Numbered from the stretch's first letter, positions 42,154-53,927 are shown. The stretch is DNA of 64,000 nucleotides from Plantago major (GCA_026545765.1 CM048839.1:64095187-64159186), one strand, 5' to 3'. Notes: a model not told the origin generated them from the sequence alone. Made by a program: numbers and translations.

Positions 42154-43772
42154 TGTTTGGAATATCTGTTTAGATTTTGATCAGCAACCTAATGACTTAT
42201 CTTAGCTCAGAAAGGTGGTTAGTACTCTTGGTTCACTTGAACACGTAAAAGAGGAAACTCACTAAGTATGATAGTCAAGCAAATCTTGTATAGATGTTAG
42301 GTCTCAAATGTAATTTTATTTTCTGAAGAAGACCAAGAAGAAGACATCCAGCAGGAAAAGTTCAACAATTTTGAAGACTTGAAGACTGCACAAGACTGCT
42401 GAAGACAAAGGTTTCTCAGATACCTATGACCAGATATCTTGAAGACACAAGCGTTTTTAAATAAACAGTGTTGCAAAAGATATCTTAGAAATTAGAGGTT
42501 TCTGAAACGAGGAAAGTGCCCACAGATATCTACACTCAGATACCTTGGACATAAATTATGTTTCTGAAAAGAAATATATTATAACAAGTTGCTTCAGGAA
42601 ATGGTATCTGGAGTTGTGATAATCTCTGGAAAAGGACGTGCAAAGCTCCAGAAAGCGTGCATAGTTCCGTTGACACTACAGGACAAAGTATAGTACAGTG
42701 CATTAAATGCGCGGACAGAAATGTCTGAACAAAAACGGTAGTTTCTGAAAAAGAAGACAAACTCACATAAGATTATACTCAGATATCAATAGTTTGAAAT
42801 TGAGTTAAGCTTAACGGATACTATTTAAACGGCACTCAAATTCATCTATAAATATCAACACTTAGACTGCTTGAGAAAACACCTTAGAATACCTTAGAAC
42901 ACACAGAACTTACACTCTCACACAAGCTCTCTCAAGCAAACTACTTATCTTCAAGCTTTCTGTTGCGACCAAAGCTCTTGATTCTAAGTATCACTAAAGT
43001 TCTAAGTGTCGTAATCCTTAACAAGCATTGTTATTTGTGAAAGAGTTGAACTAAGATTTCATATCTGAGTTTCATTCTCTTGAACACTTATCATAGACTT
43101 GGGTCAGTAAAGAACAAGATACCATACATTGCAAAGTGTATTAAGTATACTTGATTCATAGAGCTATCTAAATAACTGAATAAGTTATTAAAGAAGCTCA
43201 CCTGACAAACTACTTAAACTAACACCTTAATCGGCGTGGAGTACAGGAAGTACTTAGTTTGGGAAACTAAGGAATAACTCCAAGGTTACCGAAAGTGAAG
43301 TACTTAGTTTGGGAAGCTAAGGAATAGCTCAAAAAGGTTTCTGAGTACAGGAAGTACTTGGCTGTGAAAACCGGGGAATAACTCAGGGGGAACACTTGGT
43401 TGGGAACCTAGTGTATTTAGGAATCGAGAGAAGATACTTGTAAGGTCACCTCAATTATCTGTCTTAGTGGATTCTAGTTCTGAGAAAGGCCGAAGTAGAT
43501 TAGTTGAAGGATTACGCCACCTTCAGATACCACTATAAAAAGACTTGTGTTATTTACTTTCTGCAATTTATTACTTGCTTTAATTATCTTGCAAAGTATT
43601 TACACTTATCTTGCTGAGCACGTGCACTTATCACAGAAAAGTCTTCCGCTCTCTGAAATTAAGTATCGACATATCTTCCGAGAAACTGTGTTTATCGACA
43701 AAAATTTTAAAAGAATTTTCAACCCCTCCCCCCCCCCCCTAGTCTTTTACTTTGCCGTTATCTGGACTAACA
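42154..43772 (+). repeat. 3' LTR of element B
   Basis: 1619 bp; TGTTTGGAATATCTG (5' LTR has TGTTAGG) to ATCTGGACTAACA. It has the same triple hairpin array (43239-43388), TATAAATA near 42855 and C tract at 43727-43738. Confidence 0.9.
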
Positions 43773-43786
43773 CTGTTCATCTTCCA
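43773..43786 (-). mobile_element. Outer tip of the D 3' LTR
   Basis: CTGTTCATCTTCCA continues the D LTR after element B. In G1 the same place reads GATGATGTTCATCTTCCA without interruption, giving the empty site for B. Confidence 0.8.
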
Positions 43787-44768
43787 CTTCTCCCCCAAAC
43801 TAATTTGTCGAACTAGGGTTAGGGTTTTCTTCTACTTTCCCCAAACCAATTCTCGATGATGATCAAAACATGATTCTCCTCCATTCTTTGGAACTTGTCG
43901 CTTCATTTCTTCGCTCAAGCTCAAGGTGGTTGTCACACCGCTTAAGTAAAGCATGTATAGGATATATATGATTGAGTTTCATAAGGGCTCAAAAAGATTT
44001 CAGAGGGGTCAGTGAAAGGTATAGAAAAAGATTAAGAAAGGTGAGTACTACAAATCACATTTATGATGCTGACAAATAAGGACTCAAGGGTAGGAGTGTT
44101 CACAAGGTTGCACACATGACTTAATTAGAGTAGGTAGCAAGTAAACTCACTAATCAAAGTAGCACGGATCGGGTTTGGTCAAAGCATATATTCAATAAGC
44201 GGCAAATCATGAAAAAAAATCCACAACCCCTCATCTTAGTCATAATTTGTGCTTAGTACTCTTCTCACAGATCAACCTTCTTTTCAAAAAGACAATAACC
44301 TTGGACGTAATAGATAGAAATTAGTACTTAGATATAAATTAAACTACAAGTTACCAAGTGTGAATATTTAAAAGTTATTCCAGACCGAGCAAGTAGCAAT
44401 CAAATTCCTTCCCCAAACCTAGCAGAGAGCAGAGACTAGGAAAGTAAAGAAGAAAAAGGAAAGATACTCCCTCTCAAGGTTGTGCTTCCATGGAGTAATG
44501 CTTGTTCATTTAATTCCTCCACCGCATATCATCTTGGTCTCCTCAAATGGTTGTCGCCATGAGCTCCACAAAGAGTTTATGCATCTTGCGATGGCAATCC
44601 TCCTTCGCTCTTCCATGGTACTGGCTTAAAAGTGTGTGAGATAGCATGTTTGAGTGCACTCTATATAGCCTACATGCAAATCTCATGGGGTTTTCCTCCC
44701 CCAAACCTGATAGAGCAACTGAAGAAACTTGGGAAATCAATGACAGCGTTTTTTTGGTTTTTCTTATT
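43787..44768 (-). other. 3' non-coding region and polypurine tract of element D
   Basis: Polypurine tract GTTTGGGGGAGAAG on the - strand at 43787-43800. Further PPT-like GTTTGGGG(G)A runs lie at about 43840, 44412 and 44695. It aligns with G1 280-1031. A degraded Q/Y-rich coding tail may exist at 44540-44700 but no frame is convincing. Confidence 0.65.
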
Positions 44769-45760
44769 TTAAAACATGATTCTATAAAATAAGGTTTTTT
44801 GAAAAATGAAATTTGAAAATTTTGAAAAGGTTTTCTGATGCTGAAATCGAAAACAGAAAGTAAAATTTAAAAAGTGCAAATGAAAGTGTGTAAAATAAAC
44901 ATAACCCTGGGTCGCCTCCCAAGAAGCGCTTGTTTTAGGTCTTACAGCTCGACCCCTGTTCAGAGATGGCTTAGTTGTCGAGGTTTGGACCTCGAACTTG
45001 TTGAAGCACTTTTTCAACCATTCGTTCGTTACGTAGTTCTTATCTTCATCCCAACGCCTCATCACTTCTTCTTTGAAATCTTCCCCTACGGTATCCATGC
45101 CAAATTGGAACATATATGAAGTATGTTCCTTGTTTTGCTCGTCCTTGATCACGTCCACGAAGAAAAGTTGCTCCAATTCTTCATAATGCTCATAGTCAAA
45201 GTCCACTATGTCTTCTTCCACCAGATCCGGCATTATATACCCAAATTCCTCTTCATCTCCCAAATGAAAATCGTCAGCACTCTCCCAGCATCCTCTTTCA
45301 ACTCTTTTTCCTTCTTCCAGTAGATCTCCTATCGAGTTGAAACATTTATTTTGTCCTTCGATAATCAAGCTATAATTCTTTTCTACAGCGTCTACCACTA
45401 CTTCTAATTTATGTAAAGTCGGTCGTCCGATCAATGTCTTTGATCTTACTCCATTCCCTTCCATGTTCATTACCAAGAAGTCCAGTCTCGATCTCACACC
45501 TTCAACCCCCATGGGCAATCCTTCAATTTCTCCAGTCCATCTTTTAGTTGAGTTATCTGCCAACTGAACAGTGGCCCCACACGGCTGCATCTGGTCACTT
45601 ATTCCTAGTTCCTTTGCTTTGGCGAGTGATAGTAGATTCACACTTGCTCATAAGTCAATCATGCAACTTATCTTCGTACCTCTTATACCGATTATCATAT
45701 TGAATTGGCCAGGGTCTCCAACTCCTCTCTTGATGATTTATGATCCTTCCCTCCATGCGG
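44769..45760 (-). pseudogene. Retropepsin-like protease of element D, nonsense in the active site
   Basis: The frame reads QFNMIIGIRGTKISCMIDL, stop, ASVNLLSLAKAKELGI, then ATVQLADNSTKRWTGEIEGL, DFLVMNMEGN and TLIGRPTLHKLEVVVDAVE. This is the Athila/Tat Ty3/gypsy aspartic protease (IDLGASVNLL...LADRS...LIGRPFL). The catalytic DLG is DL-stop because the Gly codon is TGA (45648-45650). An acidic tail follows (EEFGYIMPDLVEEDIVDFDY) and the phrase SASWEATQGYVYF near the end. No RT, RNase H or integrase follows before the polypurine tract, so this family is non-autonomous. Confidence 0.75.
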
Positions 45761-46990
45761 TGTAGTCTGATGAGTGCAGCGTAGGTAGATCCGCAATTGG
45801 TATTTGTAAGGTATGTTTCTCCAGGTTTCCTTTTGCTTTTGCTTTTGCAGCTTTCTTGATGTCGTTTGAGTTCTTCCCGGGAAAGGTAAATCCTTCAAAT
45901 CTACTAACTTACCGGTCACGGACCTAACAAACCCCTTTTCGATCCAATATTTATAATCACGTCCACTTCTACAGTCTTCTTTTGCTTTAATCTTCTCTTC
46001 CTCCTCATTCGAATCTTTGACTTCTACTACTTCCTTATTCTTTTTCTTCCCCTTAGCTTTTACTTCGCATGTAATTTTGTGTTGTCATCCCACTCCTAGT
46101 GGTTATTAATCCTATGTATTCCATGCGTTGCTCTTTTACTTCTTCTACCTTGTTATCCATATCTCTTACTACGATCTTCATTGCTAACATTTTCTCTTCT
46201 ACTCCTTCAAACTTCTCATTTAGTTTCTTCAGCTCTTTGCTGACCGCCACGAACTGTTCATGAAGGAAATTCACTAGAGCTCGAGTATCACTGCTTCCTT
46301 TATCCAGCTCTTCCCCTTCTAGTTTTCCTTTGGTGGTTATTATGCTGTCAAAGACCTGCTTGTTTCTAATTTTGGAAATGTGGTTCTCCTTTTCGATGCT
46401 CAGTTCGATGGTATTTCCTTCTGGTACCTCTTCACTCGAATCCTTTCATACTCTTCTCTTATCCAGATACTCGTAAGTCCCATTACTCTTCCCCATGGCT
46501 CAATTGGCCTCTTCTTTAATAACACCAAAGGTCCTAACCTCTTCAATGCCTTCATACTATTGAAGATTTCATTCTCTTCAGCTGCTCACCCTATACCTCG
46601 AAGTTTTAGCAACATTAGCAAAGCTTCTAGCACTTGCTTAGCGTAAGTTCCAATGAATGATCCTTTAATGTTACATATATTAAGTCCTTGAATTCATCTC
46701 TTACCCTCGATAGAAGTATTCACATAGTTGTTGTGGAGTGAATTGATGTTGGGACAATGATCGCATCTCCTCAAACCTATCCCAAGCATTGTGAAAAGAT
46801 TCCTTCGGTTTTTGTGTAAAGGTCGATATCATCGCCCTTTCTCTCATAACTCTTGCATGTCCTAGAAATCGCTTTCGAGAATATACTCCTAAGGTCGCCT
46901 ATTCAGATATTTCCTCATTAAGTGCACTTACCCATCTTTTCGCCTTTCCGTTCAACGCTTTGACAAAGAACCAAAACTTCACCATCATCG
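45761..46990 (-). pseudogene. gag: Gag of element D (degenerate, 5' end missing)
   Basis: From the distal end: KALNGKAKRWVSALNEEISE, TLGVYSRKRFLGHARVMRER, FTQKPKESFHNAWDRFEEMR and HQFTPQQLCEYFYRG, the retrotransposon gag domain. Further down, 46053-46274 is a helix FVAVSKELKKLNEKFEGVEE followed by the LITTRSGMTTQ phrase found before protease in Athila gags. The frame is broken repeatedly. The gag N-terminus, PBS and 5' LTR are missing: homology stops near 46990, where unrelated sequence begins. Confidence 0.7.
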
Positions 46991-47423
46991 GTTAGAGTAA
47001 GTATAGTAAAGGAAAGATTTTCCTAATCTATAGGAAAATCCAGCCACAATAAAGAACCGGTCAGAAATACTACAAACCGTCAGTAGTTTTTATATAAATA
47101 CCTCAAATAACAACATTCTCTCACAAAAATCCTCACAACTCAACCATCTTTCTCTCTCTACAAAAATCCTAGTGAGAGAAACATCCATATCCCTCATCAC
47201 TCACTCCATATGCTCCGCCGGAACCACCACCTGAACCACATCCTCTGCCGGAAATTATGGTGCTCCAACACAATCGATTTGATATTTCCAGATCTGGTTT
47301 TAGATCTGAAATTCGTATAGTGAAAATCAAATTTCGTAATCTCGTGCTTTGTTATGGTTTTAAGAGCTGGTGTTATAGTTGTAAGCATCATTATTATGGT
47401 TTAGCTTTAGTCAGGTTGAATGT
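46991..47423 (+). promoter_or_regulatory. Promoter- or LTR-like stretch of unknown origin
   Basis: Contains TTTTTATATAAATACC (47089-47104), then about 110 bp of C/A-rich leader with ACCATCTTTCTCTCTCTAC, a direct repeat AAAAATCCT (47116, 47162), and an ATG at 47210 opening only about 36 codons (MLRRNHHLNHILCRK...). It could be the R/U5 of a small LTR element or the 5' end of a host gene interrupted by element C. The right side of C is outside the window. Confidence 0.35.
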
Positions 47424-49001
47424 TGTTGGTCCAGATAACGGCAAAGGGAAAAGACTGGAGGGGGGGAGTGAATAGTCTTTTACAACTTTTGTCGATAAAC
47501 ACAATTTCTCAGATATTTGTGAAGATATCTGATACTTAATTTCAGAGAGCGGAAGACTTTTCTGTGATAAGTGCACGTGCTCAGCAAGATATGTGTAAAT
47601 ACTCAGCAAGGTAAATAAAGCAAGTAATAAATTGCGTAGTAAATAACACCGATCTTTATAGTATCTGAATGTGGCGTAATCCTTCAACTAATCCACTTCG
47701 GCCTTTCTTAGACCTAGAATCCACTAAGACAGATAAATGAGTTCACCTTACAAATATCTTCTCTCGATTCCTAAATACACTAAGGTTCCCAACCAAGTGT
47801 TCCCCCTGAGTTATTCCCCGGCTTTCTCAGCCAAGTACTTCCTATACTCAGAAACCTTTGAGCTATTCCTTAGTTTCCCAAACTAAGTACTTCCTATGCT
47901 CAAGAATCTCGAGTTATTCCTTAGTTTCCCAAACTAAGTACTTCCTGTACTCCACGCCGTTTAAGGAGTTGGTTAAGGTAGTTTGTCAGGATTTGATAGA
48001 GTAATAACTTCTAAAGTTATGTAATACTACCTTATTGAACAAGAGTAACTTAACACACTTCACAATGTGTGGTGATATGTTCTTTACTGACCCAAGTCTA
48101 TGATAAATGTTCTAGAGAATGAATCTCAGATTCTTGATCTTTTGATTCAACTCCTTCAGATAGCAATGCTTGTTAAGGATCAGATACTTAGAACTTTCGT
48201 GCTACTTAGAATTCAAGAGCTTAGTCAATCGTAAGCTAAAGAATAAGTAGATTGAAGGTCAGATGCTTGAATGAACAAGTTCAGAGATGTAAATTCTTGG
48301 TGTGTAAGTTTTGTGTGTTTCAAGCATTCTAAGTGATGATATTTATAGTAGAAAATCATGTCGCTTGAATAGTATCCGTTAGCTTAATGAAATTCAAATT
48401 ATTGATATCCAAAATAGTAATCAGAAGACGTTGTCTCTTTTCGTAGATTTCCTCTTTGTTCGATGTCCCGTCACAGCATTTATCAGATTGTACTATTTTT
48501 GTCCTATAGTGCCAACGAACTATGCACGCTTCTCAAGCATCATGACCCTTTCCAGACCTTCTCATCTCCGTGACACTTGAAACATTTTTCCCGTAAACAT
48601 TGTTTTATCCAAGGTATCCGAGTGTAGATGTTTGGGCACTTTTCCTCGCTCGTAAACCTTGCGCTCTCGATATCTTTTGCAAAGTCGTTCATTGAGAAAC
48701 ACTTGTTTGTCAAATATATCCGACATAGTATCTCGATAACCTTTGTCTTCAAAGAATCTCGCAGCCTTCAAAACATCATTTTAAAATTAAACTTCTCCTG
48801 CTGGATGCATTCTTCTTGATCTTCTTTAAAATAAAGAATTACATTCAAAGACCTAACATCCTATTCAATATTTGCTAGACTATCATACTTAGTGATTTTC
48901 CTCTTTTACAGTGTTCAAGTGAACCAAGAGTACTAACCACCTTTCTGAGCTAAGATAAGTCATTAGATTGCTGATTAAAATCTAAACAGATATTCCTAAC
49001 A
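47424..49001 (-). repeat. 3' LTR of element C
   Basis: 1578 bp, TGTTGGTCCAGATAACGG to ATATTCCTAACA. It has the hairpin array at 47815-47957 and a shortened G tract at 47460. It aligns with the B LTRs; 48440-48790 is heavily altered with many CG-creating differences. Confidence 0.85.
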
Positions 49002-49384
49002 AATTTCCCTCTTTTTGATCAGTCAACGATGACTATCTTTAAAACCTATTACAACTTGGAAGAGGGAACAATCTAACACTTAATCGATTCTCTGATCTTT
49101 TCAATTCAAATCTTAATTATGCGTAGTAAACATCAACCAAATCACAAGGTGTGATCTTTGCTGACAATTTATCTTTTTATAGATTGATATCTGAGAGTAG
49201 GTTCATCAGATATGTTACAAAGAATGTTTACAGATAACTTTTACAATGATAGAAAAATAAAGTACATTCAGCAAGATACAAAATGCATAGTTAACTAGGA
49301 CAACAGGAGTAACCAAGGTCCAAGTAGACATCCTAATAAACTAGTCTTCAAGTCTTCAAAACTTCAAGTCTTCAATCAGCAGAT
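49002..49384 (-). other. 3' untranslated region and polypurine tract of element C
   Basis: GATCAAAAAGAGGGAAATT on the - strand (49002-49020) is the polypurine tract. The rest is non-coding and matches 41767-42150 of B. Confidence 0.75.
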
Positions 49385-50543
49385 CTATGGATCAATTTGC
49401 AAATTCCTATCCCCAAACCTTTTGATATCATCCGAGTAGTCAAAAAGCAAAGTCCTGGCTATCATCTCAGTGTTTTTGGCAAATTCACAAACTTCCTTGT
49501 AGGTTTTGGTGGGATTTTTCTTGGCAAACTGTTTGACCCACAGATACTTTCCCCATTTCCAGGCATGCTCAATTCTGATATCTGATAGCTTGAAGTATTC
49601 ATACATGATCTTCAGATATCTGATGTCACCCTTGTATTGATCTTCAGTCATGTAGAAGGACTCATAGGGTTCCACAACAAGTCTTGCTCTTGTGCCTATT
49701 CCAGTGGTGTTGGGAATTCTGTGCACATCATTTGGCTTCCCATAGGGACAATCATCATAGAGGTCCTTTTTCATGGCTTCTATTCTCTTGATCACTTCAA
49801 AATCCAACCAGGCTTTGATGTGGTTGGTATTAATCAAGACTGGCTTGTCTTTTCTCCATGGCATGAGCTGTTTATAGATCGTTCGAAATTTTCATTTACC
49901 GTAAGTGCTTGAGTTCCGTAATCAAGAGCTATTCTTCTGATTAATCATCTCTAGACAGAGGAGTCATTGTTAGTCTTTACATACTCAATCTTAGCTTCGC
50001 AGCTCGAGTGGTAGTTGAAGTTTTCTTTGTTCAGCTCTCAGCCTGTTCCTCCTTTGTCTTGAATTTTCCCTTGGGGGATTGCTCGAAGAACCACCCTGGA
50101 TTGACTTGGTATTTCTAGAGGGTGTTTTAGCTGCCAAAGGCTTTGCAGCTATGGGCTCAAATAGGCTATCAACCTTTTTTCTTTTTCTGTGAAGAGGAGC
50201 TTCATCTTCATCAGTCTCTTCATCATCATCATCAAGATTAATTCTTGTGAAAGTTTTGCAGCCTTTTTCATTACCCTGGGATTTGATTTGGCCTTCTTAT
50301 TCTTCTTCATCAGAAGACTCATCAATCCCTCTTACGTGTCTTCTCCTTGGAGCTTTGGAATTCATTGGAGGTTTATGTGCCCTGGCCCTTGTTGTCATTC
50401 CTTTTCGAAGTTCGAGTGGTGGCCACTATCTAGAGCAATGACCGAGGAGGGCTCATTTATTCTGAGGGTGGTTGTTCAGATTTTCTTTTGTTTCCTCTTC
50501 CTCTTCCTCTCTGAGCACCTTGAAATCCTTCCCCCTTAGTCAT
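49385..50543 (-). pseudogene. ORF4 of element C
   Basis: Start MTKGEGFQGAQRGRGRGNKR at 50543. The best preserved C-terminal domain of the three is 49385-49864: PVLINTNHIKAWLDFEVIKR, DDCPYGKPNDVHRIPNT, VEPYESFYMTEDQYKGDIRY, HAWKWGKYLWVKQFAKKNP, KEVCEFAKNTEMIARTLLFD and YSDDIKRFGDRN. Conserved Trp/Tyr/Lys-rich helices suggest a compact domain. No known motif. The middle (49865-50440) is frameshifted. Confidence 0.65.
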
Positions 50544-51781
50544 TGTTGACTGACTAAGAATCACGAAGGATTCTGAAAGGGAGTCAAAGTTGCCCTGCAA
50601 ATAGTTGTAGCGAACCAACCTGCTCCATATTAGCCTCGAGCTCCCGATTTTGTTTGATAAGACCTGCTTCCTTATCGCTGAGCTCGCCAAAGGCCTTGAA
50701 TAGCATTTGCTTTTCAAAGAAGATAGCTAGCCTCTTCAAAGGCTTTTTGCTACCAAGTTTTGGTCATCATCCCTAACCATGCCTAGGTCTTTCCGATCAA
50801 CGACTGTGACCGGTTGTTCTCGAGTGATGAGCTCAAGAATGTCTTCATTTCGCAGGGATCGATGCAATGGCGCTTTATCTTGAGAAGACAACTCCTTTTT
50901 CAATTTAGCCAAGATTGATATATGTTCAAGTATTCATTCGAGTCGATTTGGCATTCGAATATTTCAGAGCAATCGCCTTTTTCAAATGAGAAACCGCTAA
51001 GTGTTCATTGCGTGTTCGCCAATGCCTTGTCTTCTTCATCATCCGAGTCATCAAGACAAAGTTGATCTTCATCCTCGACATTTTCATCAATGTTTTCTAG
51101 TCCAAAGAACCATCTCGTAGATGGGCTTCTTTCCTTTCCGTGAGGAGGATGGTACATCTTTTGGTAATGCAGCCTTAGAATCATGCTTGTCTCCGTGACA
51201 CTTGCTCAAGATTCAATTCCTCAAGAATTGCTTGAACAAAGAAGTCGGAGTTCTTTCATTTCAGCATAAGCTTCCATTTCCTTGATTGTTTGATCTTCAA
51301 TCTTTTGGAGCTTTGCTTTAGATTCAACTATCTTCTCTTCTAGTTGAAGATTTAGCTATTGTTCTTCCTCCAACAGCTTGTTTGAGTTGAGCAACTCTGG
51401 CTTGTGCATCCAATATTTTCTGAGTGTTGTTCTCAGAGTGCTCAACTACTTGTTCAGTAGAGTCCTTTTGTTGGGGAGATGGATGGGTGGATTTCTGAGG
51501 AGATGGAGGAGGGGATTTTTGTGATGTCCTCTCAGTGTGCTTTTCAGCAACTGAGGTATTATTACCTTGTGCAATCCCTCCTGTCCGTGGTGTAGGGGCA
51601 TCATCATCATCCTTCTTATCATCCTCATCCTTGTGATGGTCAGAAGGAGGTTCTTCATAGTCATTCTCATCAGTCTCCTTCTCTTCTTCATCTTCGAGAC
51701 TAGATTGATCACTCGAATAGTGACCATTTGCCCATTAACTTCCTCTTGCTCAAGGTATGAATTGTAGAGTTTGGGGCAAAG
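50544..51781 (-). pseudogene. ORF3 of element C, C-terminal part (distal)
   Basis: Reads EQEEVNGQMVTI, VINLVSEDEEE in another frame, PTPRTGGIAQGN, then AEKHTERTSQKSPPP, ARVAQLKQ and a coiled coil (50900-51440) in many pieces. It continues the frame interrupted by the inserted LTR at 51782-53595. Confidence 0.55.
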
Positions 51782-53595
51782 TAGTCATGTAAAATCCCGA
51801 AAAAGATTTTGAAGCGTCAATTTGAATTTGCTTTTGAGACGAGTAAATTATTTGGATTTGAGTTGCTATACGAGAAACTAATTGGGCTCGAGATGAATTA
51901 CGGTTGATGAACGGGAGTAAAAGGCCCAATTAGTAAAAGCCCATTAGGTTTATTTATTGGATACTTTGGCACATTCTTTTCTTCTTCTTTATTCAGACGT
52001 TCTTTTCTTCCTGCTTCTCGTTCTCTTCTTCTTCCTCACACCCACCACCCAGCCGCACCGAATTTTGGACCGAATCGACGATTGTAAGGGTTATGGATGC
52101 TAGAAATGTAAACAAGAAATCGGAATCCAATTTGGGAAAATTATTGGACTGATTCGTATCGATTTGGACTGTTATTGATTTACGTAGCCCTTGCTTGGAG
52201 TTGGAGGTGTTTGGTTCGATTTTAGGAAGTTTGGAAACTTTTCGGATTCGCAGGACCGAATCGAAGATTGCGTAATCTGAAGGAGTTGTGTTTGAGAATT
52301 TGAGGCTGCCAGGGGTTGGTTTGTAAATTACAGCGACCTTACAAATTAAATTGATTGACTGTGTCAAGTAAATAACTGAAGCGTGTGTGGTGCAGTGGTA
52401 GGGACTTTGGATTGTAAGTCGGAGGTCAAGTGTTCTAACCTTGATGGAGGCAGATTTTGTTATTACTTTTAATCCACCTATTTTTCAATTCGCTTAAATT
52501 ACCGCTTACCCTGGACATGCAGAATTACAATTGTACCTTCCACCATTTATTCCTATTTTCCTAGCTCCAAACAATTACCGTTTTACCCTTTTTACCCGTT
52601 ATCTGTGTTTCGACCTTTTAAACTGAAGTGGATGCTTTGTGGAGTTAGCAAGTGGTGTTTTGGGAGGATTTTAAGGGTCAAGGACTTTGGAGAAATTTGA
52701 GTTGCAAGTTGGAGCTTTGTGATTGGCTATTAAGTTGGATTCGTATCGACCTTGAGGTAAGGGGAACTCTTGACACTTTTGCTTTTATTTTCCGATATAA
52801 AATGTATATATATGTATAGTTTTCGATTGAAAAATAACTTATGGTTATTATATCAAGTAATGGGACTTGATATAATAGTCTATTCGAAAAACGATCAAGT
52901 ATGTGTATCCCATAAAATGTTTTGTCTGTGTATGCGATTTGTGAAAGTGATTTATGCTCATCGATAAACCTATGAAGTGTGTGGACCCTTTCGAGGGATT
53001 GTCGTGCTTTGGAGTACTCCCAGTGTTATGTGTGTGGACCCCTATTGTGTTAGGGGATATGTTATGTGAAAGCCGACCTATGTGCCACCATGGTTTGTGT
53101 GGCCATAGTGTATATTTGATTCGAGCTAAATGTGTGAATTGTGTATCGTGACATGTGTTCCATGCAAATGATTTTCGACTATGTTTGATATAAAATGGAG
53201 TGTATATGTATGTATATTTTTATATGTACTTGATCCGGGTAAAAGTGCCAGGAGCTCACCCTTACACCCCCTTTCAGATATTTAGTAAGTGAAGTGACAC
53301 TGGATGGTACAGTAGAGTGGAACTCGTTAGACGGATGGTGGACCTTGTGAAGAATTTTAGTAATTGTAGCGTATTCTGAGTTTTGTATTGAATATGATGA
53401 TTTGTACTACTGAAATTGTTATGTACTGGAGATTTGTAATTGTTGTGATGACTTAATGGATATTTAGATGCTCTGTTGTACCACTCTGAGATATTTATGT
53501 ATTTTGAGGATTAAAGTTGGGCTTCGTCTTAGCGTGAGCCCATCTCACGATAAACGGCCGATCGCGCCAAAGCATTTTGGTTTTGGGGCATGACA
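51782..53595 (-). mobile_element. Inserted LTR (about 1.8 kb) inside ORF3 of element C
   Basis: The right end (- strand start) TGTCATGCCCCAAAACC and left end GGGATTTTACATGA match the end style of plant Ty3/gypsy LTRs, with inverted ends TGTCATG/CATGAC. ORF3 sequence resumes on each side (CAAAGTAG | GCTTTAATGCC). There is no PBS, PPT or coding inside, so it is probably a solo LTR. No 5 bp target duplication is evident. It contains a tRNA-like segment at 52379-52450. Confidence 0.65.
52379..52450 (+). repeat. tRNA-like SINE head inside the inserted LTR
   Basis: TGGTGCAGTGGTAGGG resembles a pol III A box; GTTCTAACC, 34 bp further on, resembles a B box. GACTT...AAGTC can form an anticodon-like stem and TCAAG...CTTGA a T-like stem. 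No CCA end or acceptor stem, so it is not a working tRNA. A plant SINE is the likely source; its 3' end was not resolved. Confidence 0.45.
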
Positions 53596-53927
53596 GCTTT
53601 AATGCCATCTGCATTCTAGTCTGACCATCTGCCTTTTCAAAGGTTTCAATGAGCTTGTGTGCTACTTCCTTTACGAAGTTCTTATTCATCAATGTGGCAA
53701 ATGCATATTGCTCAGTTGGAAACATTGCATGCACATAATTCTCCAAGTCAAACGCTCTTGCTCTTCTGGTAGGGTGATCATGACCTTGTGATTTCAAACA
53801 GATCAGAGCATCTGAGTTTCTGCCATTTCTTGAAACACTTTAGATGTTTTGGCAGAGTATGAGCCTTGAAGAATGGAAGTAGGTCCTTGTTCAAATCTTC
53901 AGGGACCACTAAGGCACTAGCTTGAGT
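53596..53927 (-). pseudogene. ORF3 exon 6 of element C (proximal part)
   Basis: After the intron 5 acceptor it reads TQASALVVPEDLNKDLLPFF, then LPKHLKCFKKWQKLRCSDLF, then in another frame HPTRRARAFDLENYVHAMF, YAFATLMNKNFVKEVAHKL and GQTRMQMALK. It aligns with A 7900-8179 and B 39030-39345, where it is more damaged. Confidence 0.65.

Larger units (their letters stand above)
28636..43772 (+). mobile_element. Element B: large Sirevirus-like Ty1/copia retrotransposon
   Basis: 15.1 kb with LTRs at 28636-30264 and 42154-43772 (TGTTAGGAATATCTG...CAACA), PBS at 30267, then gag, protease, integrase, RT/RNase H, spacer, ORF3, ORF4 and a polypurine tract. Flanks are ATGTT (28631-28635) and CTGTT (43773-43777). 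The empty site in G1 (GATGATGTTCATCTTCC) shows the duplicated target was ATGTT, so one copy has changed. Its LTRs are about 200 bp longer than those of A and E, so B and C form a second subfamily. Many frame breaks. Confidence 0.9.

Noticed and set aside
52379-52450. Functional tRNA gene
   Set aside because: No acceptor stem or CCA-type end, anticodon loop of eight bases, embedded in a repeat.
51783-53600. Five-base target duplication around the LTR in C
   Set aside because: AGTCA on the left and GCTTT on the right do not match; shifting the border by a few bases does not help.
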